From Acetobacter sp. UBA5411 (GTDB lineage: Bacteria; Pseudomonadota; Alphaproteobacteria; Acetobacterales; Acetobacteraceae): a stretch of DNA of 64,000 bases. Under the pieces are notes generated by a model. It did not search any database and was not told where the DNA came from. It saw only the letters and a program-made list of their open reading frames with translations. The position numbers and the translations under genes were made by a program. Shown here in pieces: positions 42,660 through 51,545 of the stretch. The stretch's first letter is position 1. The number at the start of each line of letters is the position of its first letter. The stretch is taken from NCBI RefSeq assembly GCF_002409645.1, contig NZ_DHNR01000031.1, positions 165,169 to 229,168 on the forward strand, given 5' to 3'.

Positions 42660-43115
42660 ATGCGTCTTACCCAACATTCCGACTATGCCCTGCGTGCCCT
42701 GGTCTTTCTGGCAAGCAATCCCGACCGGCTATCCTCCATCCGAGAAATTGCCGAATGCTACGGTCTCTCGGAAAACTACATGATCAAGATCATCCACCGT
42801 CTTGGGCAGGGTGGCTTTGTCGAGACCATCAGAGGCCGCAACGGTGGCCTGCGGCTGGGGCAATCGGCAGACGCTATCCGGATTGGTGACGTGGTGCGGT
42901 TTACGGAAGATGACTGCGCGCTGGTATCCTGCATGCAGCCACCGGGGGAGCGGAACGGTGCGTCCTGTCTGCTCATGCCGGACTGCCTCCTGCGTCATAC
43001 GCTCGATGAAGCGCTCGAAGCGTTTTTTGCCGTGCTGGATAATCGGACCCTTGCGGACATGATCGGAGAGAGCGAGAGACAGAAACTCACACTCCCGGCA
43101 CACACCGGTTCATGA
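42660..43115 (+). CDS. nsrR: Rrf2-family regulator, probable NsrR
   Basis: A 151-aa iron-sulfur regulator. The N-terminal winged helix has the family's MRLTQHSDYALRALVFLA start and LSENYMIKIIHRLGQGGFVET recognition region, then RGRNGGLRL. Cluster cysteines are likely C91, C103 and C109, plus a nearby C86. NsrR proteins usually space the first two by about 4-6 residues, so the 11-residue gap here is longer than usual, while the last pair keeps the normal x5. Divergence from hmp supports NO sensing. A GAGGG abuts the ATG with almost no spacer, and a better AAGGAGGG lies about 25 bases upstream, so translation may be inefficient. Confidence 0.85.
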   Translation: MRLTQHSDYALRALVFLASNPDRLSSIREIAECYGLSENYMIKIIHRLGQGGFVETIRGRNGGLRLGQSADAIRIGDVVRFTEDDCALVSCMQPPGERNGASCLLMPDCLLRHTLDEALEAFFAVLDNRTLADMIGESERQKLTLPAHTGS

Positions 43116-43211
43116 TGTCCGGACGGTTCCTGATCGTTCGATAAGCAGCCGCTTCTGCTGCAACGCAATCGCTATTGATGGAGTATAATATTGTCGTTAG
43201 GGGAGTGAGCC

Positions 43212-44087
43212 ATGCGCTTCTCCCTGCTCTCTGCCGCCGTTTTCGCACTGTGTTTCGACGCATTGTCTTCTGGTGTCCTGTGCGCTTCTCAGGCCCGTGC
43301 GGAGAGCGCGGATGTGACGCGTATCGTTGCCGCCGAAAATGTCTGGGGCGATATCGCCACACAGATCGGCGGGCCGAAGGTCGTTGTGGACAGCATCCTC
43401 AGTTCGCCCGACATTGATCCACGCCGGTTTGAGCCTTCTCCCGCGATGGTGCTGAAGGTGAAACAGGCCGATCTGATCATTCTGAACGGAGCCGGATTTG
43501 ATTCGTGGATGGACCGTATGGCCCACTCCAAGTCCACGATCCGGATTGCATCGATTGCAGGCTGGCGGGACGATGAAAACCCACACTTCTGGTTCGACCC
43601 GGTGATAGTCGATCGTGTGGCGCGAGACATCGCTCATCAGCTCCGGCTGGATGATTCGTCGGGAGGTCTGGCATCCTTTGAAAGCGATCTTGCCCGCTTG
43701 CAGACGCGGATCGTCCGTCTGCGGCAGCGCATACGCGAGACTCCGATTGCCGTGACAGATCCCCTGCCGGGCCGTCTGACAGAGGAACTGGGGCTGGTCA
43801 CGGAAAACAGCGCTTTTCTGCTCGCTGTTACAAACGGTGCCGAGCCGGCGCCTGCCGTTGTCGCGCAGTTCGAGAACGATCTGCAAAATGGCCAGATCAA
43901 GCTGCTGATCTATAATCCTCAGACAGCAACATCCTCCGCCTCACATTTGCTGGAAGTCGCAAAAAAGGCGGGCGTTCCATGCTTGTCCCTTACCGAGACG
44001 TTGCCGCCGGGACTGCATTGGCAGGACTGGATGACGCAGATTCTCGATGGGATTGAAAGCTATCTTCTGAAACCCGACCTGCACTGA
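43212..44087 (+). CDS. ZnuA-like metal-binding periplasmic protein with an altered first metal ligand
   Basis: A 291-aa exported solute receptor of the cluster A-I (zinc/manganese) family, with a signal peptide ending near SQARA. The layout is right: VAAENVWGDIATQIGG, then SPDIDPRRFEPSP, LILNGAGFDSWM, NPHFWFDP, and the C-terminal NGAEPAPAVVAQFENDL and ETLPPGLHWQDWM. Relatives read DPHxFE; here the histidine is Arg (codon CGC). The later NPH histidine is kept, and the third ligand region (VTDPLPGRLTEELGL) lacks the usual histidine too. No ABC permease or ATPase gene is adjacent. It may be a metal chaperone, a receptor for another metal or complex, or a degenerated copy. Confidence 0.8.
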   Translation: MRFSLLSAAVFALCFDALSSGVLCASQARAESADVTRIVAAENVWGDIATQIGGPKVVVDSILSSPDIDPRRFEPSPAMVLKVKQADLIILNGAGFDSWMDRMAHSKSTIRIASIAGWRDDENPHFWFDPVIVDRVARDIAHQLRLDDSSGGLASFESDLARLQTRIVRLRQRIRETPIAVTDPLPGRLTEELGLVTENSAFLLAVTNGAEPAPAVVAQFENDLQNGQIKLLIYNPQTATSSASHLLEVAKKAGVPCLSLTETLPPGLHWQDWMTQILDGIESYLLKPDLH

Positions 44088-44235
44088 TTGTGGGTAGAGG
44101 CGATCAGCTGGGGGTGCCGCCTTAAATCTTTTGTCGCAGCGATGCATAGGGCTCCTCGATCCGTGCGCCTTGCGCAGGTAGTGGAAAATTGGGACAAGCG
44201 ACTTGTTGGATCGGGTTGTTCAGAAGGAACGGCGA

Positions 44236-44595
44236 ATGCGCGGAACCCTGTGGCGTATGTTCAGCGCGGTGGCGCTGGTTGGTGGAATGCTGTCGGGACT
44301 GCCCACGGGGGCGCTGGCGCAGGGCGCACCTGATGATGACAAGCCGTCAGCGCCTGACATGCACGCTCTGGCCTCGCGCTTCAACACGACCCGCGTGAAG
44401 AAAGACTACAGCTATATTCATCGTCCTCCCGGCGACAAGGTTGTGGAACAGCCCGATATCGATCGTCTGATGTTCTGGACCAAGGACGGCCAGCCGGATG
44501 GTTACGCCCAAAGGCGTGGTGACAGTGTGATTTACTATAATCCCGGTGGACAGGCCGTGCGTGTCCAGCGATTGGCGCCGGGCGAAGGCGACTGA
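44236..44595 (+). CDS. Exported hypothetical protein
   Basis: A 119-aa protein with a Sec signal peptide (hydrophobic core FSAVALVGGMLSGLPTG, cleavage at ALAQG). The mature part of about 88 residues is polar, rich in Asp, Arg, Gly and Tyr, with no cysteine. ATG 44236 has AGAAGGAACGG ahead; the longer frame from 44203 is not needed. No family is recognised. The position before the PiuC-type oxygenase, 148 bases away, suggests no operon. Confidence 0.65.
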   Translation: MRGTLWRMFSAVALVGGMLSGLPTGALAQGAPDDDKPSAPDMHALASRFNTTRVKKDYSYIHRPPGDKVVEQPDIDRLMFWTKDGQPDGYAQRRGDSVIYYNPGGQAVRVQRLAPGEGD

Positions 44596-44743
44596 GCTGA
44601 CTTCAGACTGACGTGAGCTCTTCCAGATCATAGGGAAACTGAATGCCCGAGAGTGCTGTCGCCACCTTCTGATCTGACATTGTCCCGGTACAGAACTGAA
44701 GCGTGTTTCTCACGCGCCTGACCCCATCAAACGGATATGATTG

Positions 44744-45433
44744 ATGCTTCTGCATATTCCCCAGGTCCTGACTGCTGAGGAACTGCAGCGATGTCGGGCT
44801 GTCATGGATACGGCGGACTGGAAAGACGGGAAGGTGACGGCGGGGCAGCAGTCGGCCAAGGCAAAAAACAACCTGCAACTGCCGCTCAATCATCCTGAAC
44901 ATCGTGCGCTGGCCGATCTGGTGTTGCGGGCGTTGGGACGCAACCTGCTGTTCAACAGTGCGGTCATCCCACTGCGTGTCGTGCCTCCTTTGTTCAATCG
45001 CTATGATCCGGGCATGGAGTTTAGAGCGCATGTGGATAATGCGGTGAGGCCTATTCCCGGTTCCGGAGGGATGCGCATCCGCACGGATGTGTCCTCGACC
45101 CTGTTTCTCAATGATCCGGAGGAGTACGAGGGCGGGGAACTGGTCATCTACGATGAATCCGGCACCCGGGAAATCAAGCTCCCTGCTGGTGACATGATCG
45201 TTTACGACACGACCGTTCTGCATTCCGTCGAACCGGTGACAGAAGGCAGTCGACTGGCTTCATTTTTCTGGACGCAGTCCATGGTGCGCGATGAAAGCCA
45301 GAGACGGGTTCTGTTCACGCTCGATCAGCAGATCATGGATCTGCGTTCCCGACTGCCGGATGATGATCCGGCCATTCTCGGTCTGGTCAATGTGTATCAT
45401 AACCTCATGCGGCAATGGTGCGATGTGATGTAG
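44744..45433 (+). CDS. Fe(II)/2-oxoglutarate dioxygenase of the PKHD hydroxylase (PiuC/YbiX) family
   Basis: A 229-aa non-haem iron oxygenase. The facial triad is seen as H and D in RAHVDN and a later histidine in VLHSVEPV, followed by the 2-oxoglutarate-binding arginine in EGSRLASFFW. The N-terminal segment MLLHIPQVLTAEEL and NNLQLPLNHPEH match PiuC/YbiX. In other bacteria piuC sits beside TonB-dependent siderophore receptors and is iron-regulated; none is near here. The ATG at 44744 is preceded directly by TTG 44741, which might also be used. Confidence 0.88.
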   Translation: MLLHIPQVLTAEELQRCRAVMDTADWKDGKVTAGQQSAKAKNNLQLPLNHPEHRALADLVLRALGRNLLFNSAVIPLRVVPPLFNRYDPGMEFRAHVDNAVRPIPGSGGMRIRTDVSSTLFLNDPEEYEGGELVIYDESGTREIKLPAGDMIVYDTTVLHSVEPVTEGSRLASFFWTQSMVRDESQRRVLFTLDQQIMDLRSRLPDDDPAILGLVNVYHNLMRQWCDVM

Positions 45434-45475
45434 TCTTGTGAGGACTACATATTTTCCGGAAGGTTCTTTTGGTTC

Positions 45476-46321
45476 GTGAGTGAGGTTATGGTTAAAGAAG
45501 CAACGGCGCGGTTTTCAGACCAGCAGTTGAACAGGCTGTTCGAGGCTGTTCTGGTTAATGACGTGGCGGAAGATCACGTCACTCTGCCAGAGACTATTCC
45601 TTCTTCTTTCACGGATGACGTCGTCAGGGACTGTTTTGAAATCAGTCATGAGCTCTGGGCGCGTCAGGTTGATCGCCGGACTCTGGCTGCTCTTGTCGAT
45701 CATCTTGTTCTGTCAGCTGACCTCAATTCCAGAGAACGTGTAAAATTCAAGCATATCCGTGCAAAATTCAAACATATGCGCTTTGCCTGCGTGCTTTACA
45801 CAACGCGGCATCAAAGTCCGATCCTGTTCAAGAGCATGACCACATTGATGGGGCATGTGCAGGATGCATTCCGCAACGGCCACTCCCTGAAGACCCGTCT
45901 TTATGCATTGGCCCTGCGCATCATGATCATCTCGCCTTACTGGCGCATGATGGAACGGGAGTTGTCCCGTATGAAGGTGGAGACTGGCGTAGCATTTGAA
46001 GAGTATCTGCGAAAACAGATCAACACGCTTTCTGATAGTTTACGTGCAGACAGAATGACCGCTCATCATTTTCACGCGCTTCGTAAGATCATCAGTCGGC
46101 AGGTGTCATTTTTTGACGATTACAGAACGATTTTTCCAGATAATCGATCGGATGCGATGGCGCGTTATCTCAGTGACCTAAATGGTCGTATGGGGCGGAT
46201 GCATGATGATCTTATTCTGAAACATGCTCAAGGCACGCAGGATTATGGAAAATATAAGTTTCCGCTGGATGCCGAGTTGCGGGAAAAGCTGAGCAGTCTT
46301 GTGCGTCAGTATCCGTTGTGA
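45476..46321 (+). CDS. CHAD-like alpha-helical protein
   Basis: A 281-aa protein, mostly helical. Two stretches resemble halves of a CHAD domain: SRERVKFKHIRAKFKHMRFA...FKSMTTLMGHVQD in the middle, and HHFHALRKIISRQVSFF...YLSDLNGRMGRMHDD at the C-terminus, both with the H-x2-R/K pattern and the LG-x2-HD-type end. CHAD domains bind polyphosphate granules or anionic ligands. The match is my reading and weak in places, and no CYTH domain is present. GTG 45476 or ATG 45488 may be the start; neither has an ideal ribosome site. Confidence 0.5.
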   Translation: MSEVMVKEATARFSDQQLNRLFEAVLVNDVAEDHVTLPETIPSSFTDDVVRDCFEISHELWARQVDRRTLAALVDHLVLSADLNSRERVKFKHIRAKFKHMRFACVLYTTRHQSPILFKSMTTLMGHVQDAFRNGHSLKTRLYALALRIMIISPYWRMMERELSRMKVETGVAFEEYLRKQINTLSDSLRADRMTAHHFHALRKIISRQVSFFDDYRTIFPDNRSDAMARYLSDLNGRMGRMHDDLILKHAQGTQDYGKYKFPLDAELREKLSSLVRQYPL

Positions 46322-46657
46322 AGCTTTCTGATGATTCGGTTTAAAGTTTATCTGCTATACTTCTTCTGATGGTTTTTATCGTATTTATATGAAGCATTAT
46401 TGCTGGAATTGATCTTTCGGGAGAGTTTTGAAAGAGAATTTATTTAAATGAGGTTTGGGGGAGGTCAACTGAAAGAGATTGGCCGTTTTCTGTCCAGACA
46501 GACAGGTCAATGGTTTATCTCAAATATAACCGATAAAAGAAGTTGCCCTGATACCCCATTTTCTGTGTGGAGACGGATACTTTCTGCAGGCCGTGCATAA
46601 GGTCTGCCTTCAGATCTGAGCCGGTATTTTATTTAAGGAAAACCGGAGAGAGTCACT
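46322..46657. other. AT-rich intergenic region upstream of the muramidase gene
   Basis: About 335 bases without an open frame of note. CCGGTATTTT and AAAACCGG can pair just before the muramidase ribosome site (about 46620-46645) and might sequester it. Nothing else stands out. Confidence 0.35.
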
Positions 46658-47377
46658 TTGACTGGCCAGAATTTTGATGCCTGCCTGGATTTTGTTCGTA
46701 CGGCTGAAGGTGGGTACAGTGAGGATCCAAAGGATTTGGGAAACTGGCTTCCTGATGAAAATAGTCGCAAGGGCGTCCTGATCGGCAGTCATTACGGCGT
46801 CTCCGCAGCCATGCTGGCATCATGGAAGAAGCCTCAGCCTGTTTCTCAGGATGATATGCGCAATCTGGATCTCGATACGTTTGACGCCATAGCCCGTTCC
46901 AGATTCTGGAACCCGCTGGTGTGTTCCGCTCTACCTGCTGGCCTTGATCTCATGGTGTTCGATTTTGGATGGAACTGTGGAGTTTCCGCATCCGCCCGCC
47001 TGCTGCAGAGAATGGTGGGGGTTACGATGGATGGCTGCATCGGTCCACAGACCCTTTCAGTTCTAACGCATATGAACGCTTCTGATCTTCTGCCTCAAAT
47101 TGATCCGGATAATCTGGCGACTCTCCATGCACGTCTTGGGCTGCCGCCAAGCAGCGGTATCGGTCCTGAAGTGAAGCGGGCTCTTGAAAGTCAGCAGACG
47201 ATGGGGCTGCTGCTCGTGCTGGTTCTGTCGGGCATGCAGGAACGGGAATACAAGCTGCGGTCGGGTTTCCGGCGATGGGGGCGTGGATGGCTGGCCCGCA
47301 CGAAGCGCCGGACCGAAACGGCACTCGCGCTTGTCGCTGCCGCCAGGGCGAGAGAGACGGGCCCGGCCATGTTGTGA
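46658..47377 (+). CDS. Glycoside hydrolase family 108 muramidase (ZliS-like)
   Basis: A 239-aa peptidoglycan hydrolase. The catalytic glutamate is in the N-terminal RTAEGGYSED motif; then SHYGVSAAM, the FDFGWNCG segment and the C-terminal peptidoglycan-binding part with GCIGPQTLSVL. The family occurs both in phage endolysins and as chromosomal secretion activators. Relative to the usual EGGYxxxxxDxGG pattern there is an insert, NWLPDENSR. No holin, spanin or other phage gene lies nearby, so this is a domesticated or stand-alone copy. TTG 46658 with GGAGAGA ahead is the start. No signal peptide, so export would need another route. Confidence 0.82.
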   Translation: MTGQNFDACLDFVRTAEGGYSEDPKDLGNWLPDENSRKGVLIGSHYGVSAAMLASWKKPQPVSQDDMRNLDLDTFDAIARSRFWNPLVCSALPAGLDLMVFDFGWNCGVSASARLLQRMVGVTMDGCIGPQTLSVLTHMNASDLLPQIDPDNLATLHARLGLPPSSGIGPEVKRALESQQTMGLLLVLVLSGMQEREYKLRSGFRRWGRGWLARTKRRTETALALVAAARARETGPAML

Positions 47378-47488
47378 GTGGTTTCCGTTCACAAACAGGA
47401 CTCTTTCTGGCGTGGGTCACGATATGACGTCAGTATTGTGCTTCTCGGCTGATTGACGGGGAGCGCAATTTTTTTTCATGATGGTCCC

Positions 47489-47860
47489 ATGACAACTCCT
47501 TCTTCTGGTGCCGTCGAAACTCTCGCTCCCTTGCTCGATGCATTGGCGGAACGGGAGGGTGTGGTGTCGGATGACAATGAGACACGACATCTCGCCGGTA
47601 TACTGGGCCTCGTCATGGCTGAATGCACTGCGGCGGTCATTGAAGGCGACAGGGAAGAGGTGATTCGGACCAGCGCCGGATTTGTTCGGGGACTGATTGC
47701 GATATGGGCTGATCAGGGCCTTGATCCTGATGCTGTATGGACAGAATTACACTGTCGGATCGAAATGGGAGAGTTGTGTCTGCGCCTGAGTCATGCTTCG
47801 GGACCTCACAAGGGGCGACGCAAGGGGCCGTGGCGGGTTGCGACCAGCAAACTGCCATAA
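47489..47860 (+). CDS. Small protein with weak MazG/PRA-PH likeness
   Basis: A 123-aa, mainly helical protein. The middle segment, EGDREEVIRTSAGFVRGLIAIWADQGLDPDAVWTEL, recalls the all-alpha NTP pyrophosphatase helix pair (MazG/HisE), but the family E-x-x-E metal motif is not clearly present, so I do not assign activity. The C-terminus is basic (GPHKGRRKGPWRV). ATG 47489 is chosen, since the frame back to 47453 begins with poor sequence. It lies between the muramidase and cvpA genes without clear operon linkage. Confidence 0.5.
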   Translation: MTTPSSGAVETLAPLLDALAEREGVVSDDNETRHLAGILGLVMAECTAAVIEGDREEVIRTSAGFVRGLIAIWADQGLDPDAVWTELHCRIEMGELCLRLSHASGPHKGRRKGPWRVATSKLP

Positions 47861-48073
47861 TCCTGTGCGACATCAGGCTGAGGCGGGCAGTGACTGTAAC
47901 GCAGAGTAATGATTTGTTTCGATTTTAAGAGAGCCTTCAGAAATCTCCGGCTAGGCATCTCCAGGACCTTGGGCGAGGATGTGAAGAGGCGGCCGTGTTG
48001 TGAGGATAAGCACCCCATTATTCCGAAAGGGACTGATTTGTGGCGTGGGTCCCTCTGATCAGGGCGTAGCCTG

Positions 48074-48739
48074 ATGACAGCCTCCCTTTCATTTGTGTCT
48101 GAGCACATTCCGGCATGGGAGACCGTGCAGACGGCGGTGCGGGAGGCTCTGCAGACAGTCATCAATGCGCCGACATCGGCGCCTGCCTTGCTGGTGGAAC
48201 TGATTGTGGTCCTGTCCGTTGTCAGCGGACTGAGAAAAGGTTTCACGCGGGAGGTGCTGGGGATCATTGCCTGGGGTGTGGCCGGCATTGCGGCGATGAA
48301 ATACCGGCATGTATTTGTCACATGGGCGCTGCCGACGCTGGAGCCGGCGGAACTGGCAGACGGGGTCGGGTTTGGTGTGATATTTTTTGGCGGACTCGCT
48401 GTCGGCGCCCTTGTGTCCAGCCTGTTCGCTCACCTTATTAGGATCTCTCCCCTCGCGGGGCTGGACAAGCTTCTGGGTGGCATGTTCGGAGTCCTGCGAG
48501 GCGGAACAGTCATTGTGACCCTTTATATGGCCACTCACTGGGCTACCGCCACGAATATGGTCATGACCGGCGAGCGGAGCGATGGAGCCGGGGCGAATGC
48601 GATAACGACTGCGCTGTCCTATATGGCGCCGTTCATGTCGAGATTTGTGCCTTCAGACCTTGCGCAGGAGCCCGGCTCAGGCCATGACCTCGGCGGACCG
48701 GACGACGCACCCGGTGAGGCTTACCCAGAGAACCCCTGA
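48074..48739 (+). CDS. cvpA: CvpA family inner-membrane protein
   Basis: A 221-aa membrane protein with four predicted helices. The family's first-loop motif is visible as SGLRKGFTREVLGIIAWGVAGI, and a second conserved patch is LDKLLGGMFGVLRG. CvpA affects colicin V production and envelope stress tolerance in E. coli; the reaction is unknown. As in many proteobacteria it lies just before purF (52 bases), so the two are probably one transcript. The C-terminal 35 residues are polar and likely cytoplasmic or periplasmic tail. Confidence 0.9.
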   Translation: MTASLSFVSEHIPAWETVQTAVREALQTVINAPTSAPALLVELIVVLSVVSGLRKGFTREVLGIIAWGVAGIAAMKYRHVFVTWALPTLEPAELADGVGFGVIFFGGLAVGALVSSLFAHLIRISPLAGLDKLLGGMFGVLRGGTVIVTLYMATHWATATNMVMTGERSDGAGANAITTALSYMAPFMSRFVPSDLAQEPGSGHDLGGPDDAPGEAYPENP

Positions 48740-48791
48740 CGCACCACGTGATCGGTCTGCGTGGACTGTGATCGGGGAAGGATGAAAACTG

Positions 48792-50291
48792 ATGTCCGAA
48801 CAGCTTTCTCTCCGGCAGACGACGGTCACAACCCATCCATGGGCTGATGACCGGCAGGACGGGGATGACAAGTTCCACGAAGAATGTGCCGTTTTCGGAG
48901 CATGGAACGTCGCGGATGCGGCGGCCATAACCGCTCTTGGCCTGCATGCGCTTCAGCATCGCGGGCAGGAAGCCTCGGGCATTGTCAGCTACGACGGAAA
49001 GAAATTTTCCTCCCATCGCGGTCTTGGTCTAGTCGGTGATGTCTTTCACGACACGCGCATCATGGCAGGACTGCCGGGCGCGTTCTCGGTAGGACACAAC
49101 CGCTACTCCACGACAGGCGACACCCTGCTGCGCAATGTGCAGCCCTTGTTCGCCGAGTTCGAATTCGGCGGCCTTGCCGTCGCTCATAATGGCAACCTGA
49201 CCAACGCTCACGGCCTGCGTCGTGCGCTGATCCGTCGCGGGTGCCTGTTCCAGTCCACCACGGATACGGAAGTCTTCATCCATCTCATCGCTATCTCGCT
49301 CTATGCCACGGTCGAGGATCGCCTGATCGACGCTCTGAAGCAGGTGCAGGGAGCTTACTCGCTGGTTGTGCTGTCGCAGGATGCGCTGATGGGCGTGCGT
49401 GATCCGCTCGGCGTGCGTCCGCTGGTTCTGGGCAAGCTGCCGGGTGCGGCCAATGATGCATCCGGCTGGGTGTTCGCCTCGGAAAGCTGTGGTCTGGATA
49501 TCGTCGGCGCCGAGTTCGTGCGCGATGTCGAGCCGGGCGAAATGGTCGTCATCGACAAGACCGGTGTGCGCTCGGTCAAGCCGTTTGCAGCCCAGCGCTC
49601 CGGCTTCTGCGTGTTCGAATACATCTATTTTGCCCGTCCGGATTCGGTTCTGGACGGTATGCCTGTCTACAACGTCCGCAAGCAGATCGGCGTCGAACTG
49701 GCTCGTGAAAGCGGAGTCGAGGCTGACGTGGTCGTGCCGGTGCCGGATTCGGGCGTGCCGTCAGCGATGGGCTTCGCTCAGGAAAGCGGCATTCCCTTCG
49801 AACTCGGCATTATCCGCAACCATTATGTCGGACGCACCTTTATCGAGCCTACGGACCAGATCCGTAATCTCGGTGTCCGCATGAAGCATTCGACGAACAA
49901 GCCGATGCTGGATGGAAAGCGCGTCATTCTCGTGGACGACTCCATCGTGCGTGGCACCACATCCCGCAAGATCGTCGATATGGTGCGGGCTGCCGGTGCG
50001 ACGGAGGTCCATATGCGGATTTCCTCGCCGCCAACCAAGCATTCCTGCTTCTACGGCATCGATACGCCGGAGCGCAGCAAACTGCTGGCGGCCCAGCACG
50101 ACATCGCGACGATGGCGGAACTGATCGGCGTGGATAGCCTCGCTTTTATCTCCCTTGATGGTCTTTATCGGGCTTTGGGCCATGAAGGCCGCGATGCAGA
50201 GCGCCGTCGCTACTGTGACGCCTGCTTCACGGGCGATTACCCCATCCCACTTGTGGACCACGATGAGGAGTTCGGCCCGGGCACAGCCTGA
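48792..50291 (+). CDS. purF: Amidophosphoribosyltransferase
   Basis: First step of purine synthesis: PRPP plus glutamine to phosphoribosylamine. A 499-aa protein with an N-terminal propeptide before the nucleophile cysteine (C32, in HEECAVFGAWN). The glutaminase domain has GHNRYSTTG, and the PRPP-binding site is VILVDDSIVRGTTS. Four cysteines at positions matching the Bacillus subtilis [4Fe-4S] type are seen (in GFCVFEYIYF, HSCFYGID and YCDACF), so this is the iron-sulfur form. Expression is likely tied to purine demand with cvpA. Confidence 0.96.
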   Translation: MSEQLSLRQTTVTTHPWADDRQDGDDKFHEECAVFGAWNVADAAAITALGLHALQHRGQEASGIVSYDGKKFSSHRGLGLVGDVFHDTRIMAGLPGAFSVGHNRYSTTGDTLLRNVQPLFAEFEFGGLAVAHNGNLTNAHGLRRALIRRGCLFQSTTDTEVFIHLIAISLYATVEDRLIDALKQVQGAYSLVVLSQDALMGVRDPLGVRPLVLGKLPGAANDASGWVFASESCGLDIVGAEFVRDVEPGEMVVIDKTGVRSVKPFAAQRSGFCVFEYIYFARPDSVLDGMPVYNVRKQIGVELARESGVEADVVVPVPDSGVPSAMGFAQESGIPFELGIIRNHYVGRTFIEPTDQIRNLGVRMKHSTNKPMLDGKRVILVDDSIVRGTTSRKIVDMVRAAGATEVHMRISSPPTKHSCFYGIDTPERSKLLAAQHDIATMAELIGVDSLAFISLDGLYRALGHEGRDAERRRYCDACFTGDYPIPLVDHDEEFGPGTA

Positions 50292-50360
50292 GGCTAAATG
50301 TTACTGACGCGCCAGTGACAGCCAGAGGCAACCGGCTGAACTTTCAGACGTAGGTGTCTC

Positions 50361-51413
50361 ATGCTGATGCAACGCCTGAGTCTGGAGGTTCCGGTTGTGC
50401 AGGCTCCGATGGCCGGGGTCTCCACGCCTCGTCTTGCAGCGGCGGTTTCCGAGGCTGGAGCGCTCGGGAATCTTGGAATCGGCGCGATGACGGTCTCTGC
50501 CGCTCGGGACGCCATCCGGCAGACACGACAGCTGACGCCGCGCCCGTTCGGCGTGAACGTTTTCTGCCACCAGTCTGTCCCGCTCCCCGCCAGGGAAGCG
50601 GCGGACTGGCTTCACTGGCTGAAGCCTGAATTCGAGCGTTTTGGTGCTCGTCCCCCTGAAACATTGCGGCAGATCTATGCGTCCTTTCTGGATGGTCCGG
50701 CCATGCTGGACATGCTGCTTGAAGAACGTCCTGCCTGCGTAAGCTTCCATTTCGGTCTGCCCGGAGCGGCTGCTGTTCAGTCCCTCAAAGATGCAGGGAT
50801 CATGCTGATTGCCAGCGTGACCAATGTGCAGGAAGCCAAACTGGCGGAGCGGGCAGGGATGGATTCCCTGATCGCGCAGGGATATGAGGCCGGAGGACAT
50901 CGCGGCATCTTCTATTCAGTCGCTCCTGATGAAAAGGCCGATACAAGGACGCTTCTCACCATACTGAAATCGGTGACCGCCCTGCCTCTTGTCGCAGCTG
51001 GTGGCCTTATGACCGGTCGTGACGTGGCGGAAATGCTGGATGCGGGCGCAACAGCTGCACAGCTGGGAACGGCGTTTGTCGCCTGCGATGAAAGTGCAGC
51101 CTCTCCTGCTTACCGCACCGCCCTGATGGATGGGGGAAGGGAGGGGACCGAAATGATTACGGCGATCTCAGGACGTCCGGCCCGTGGGGTGCGGCAGAAA
51201 TTTCAGGCGCTGGCCGATCGTGCGGATTGTCCCGTGGTGCCGCCTTATCCTTATGCGTATGATGCGGCAAAGCAGCTGGATGCTGCGGCCAGGGCTCAGG
51301 GTGAGGCAGGATACGGTGCATTCTGGGCCGGGACGGGCGTGGCTCGTGTGCGTCCGATGCCCGCACGGCAGCTTGTTGACACGCTTTCAAAGGAGATCGC
51401 CGCTGCAGGCTGA
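50361..51413 (+). CDS. Nitronate monooxygenase (class I)
   Basis: FMN-dependent TIM-barrel enzyme that oxidises toxic nitronates such as propionate 3-nitronate. A 350-aa protein. Conserved parts are PVVQAPMAGVSTPRLAAAVS (FMN), LGNLGIGAM, VSFHFGLP and GYEAGGHRG, which contains the catalytic histidine, then LPLVAAGGLMTG and the LGTAF segment that binds flavin phosphate. ATG 50361 has AGGTG ahead. It follows purF but has its own 70-base leader. Substrate not proven; some relatives act on other flavin-reduced compounds. Confidence 0.88.
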   Translation: MLMQRLSLEVPVVQAPMAGVSTPRLAAAVSEAGALGNLGIGAMTVSAARDAIRQTRQLTPRPFGVNVFCHQSVPLPAREAADWLHWLKPEFERFGARPPETLRQIYASFLDGPAMLDMLLEERPACVSFHFGLPGAAAVQSLKDAGIMLIASVTNVQEAKLAERAGMDSLIAQGYEAGGHRGIFYSVAPDEKADTRTLLTILKSVTALPLVAAGGLMTGRDVAEMLDAGATAAQLGTAFVACDESAASPAYRTALMDGGREGTEMITAISGRPARGVRQKFQALADRADCPVVPPYPYAYDAAKQLDAAARAQGEAGYGAFWAGTGVARVRPMPARQLVDTLSKEIAAAG

Positions 51414-51545
51414 ACCGGTTTCAGGATGGCGTGGGTCACTGCAAGGCTCTGGACGTCGTTATCAGAATGTTGAATATCCCGGATTATCTAATATCCTGTG
51501 TGGGAATAGGGCCTGTTTTGGGCCAAGGGTGGAAAAGACCTGATT

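Noticed and set aside
46658..48739. Prophage remnant around the muramidase
   Set aside because: No integrase, terminase, capsid, holin or attachment repeat was seen; neighbours are ordinary chromosomal genes.
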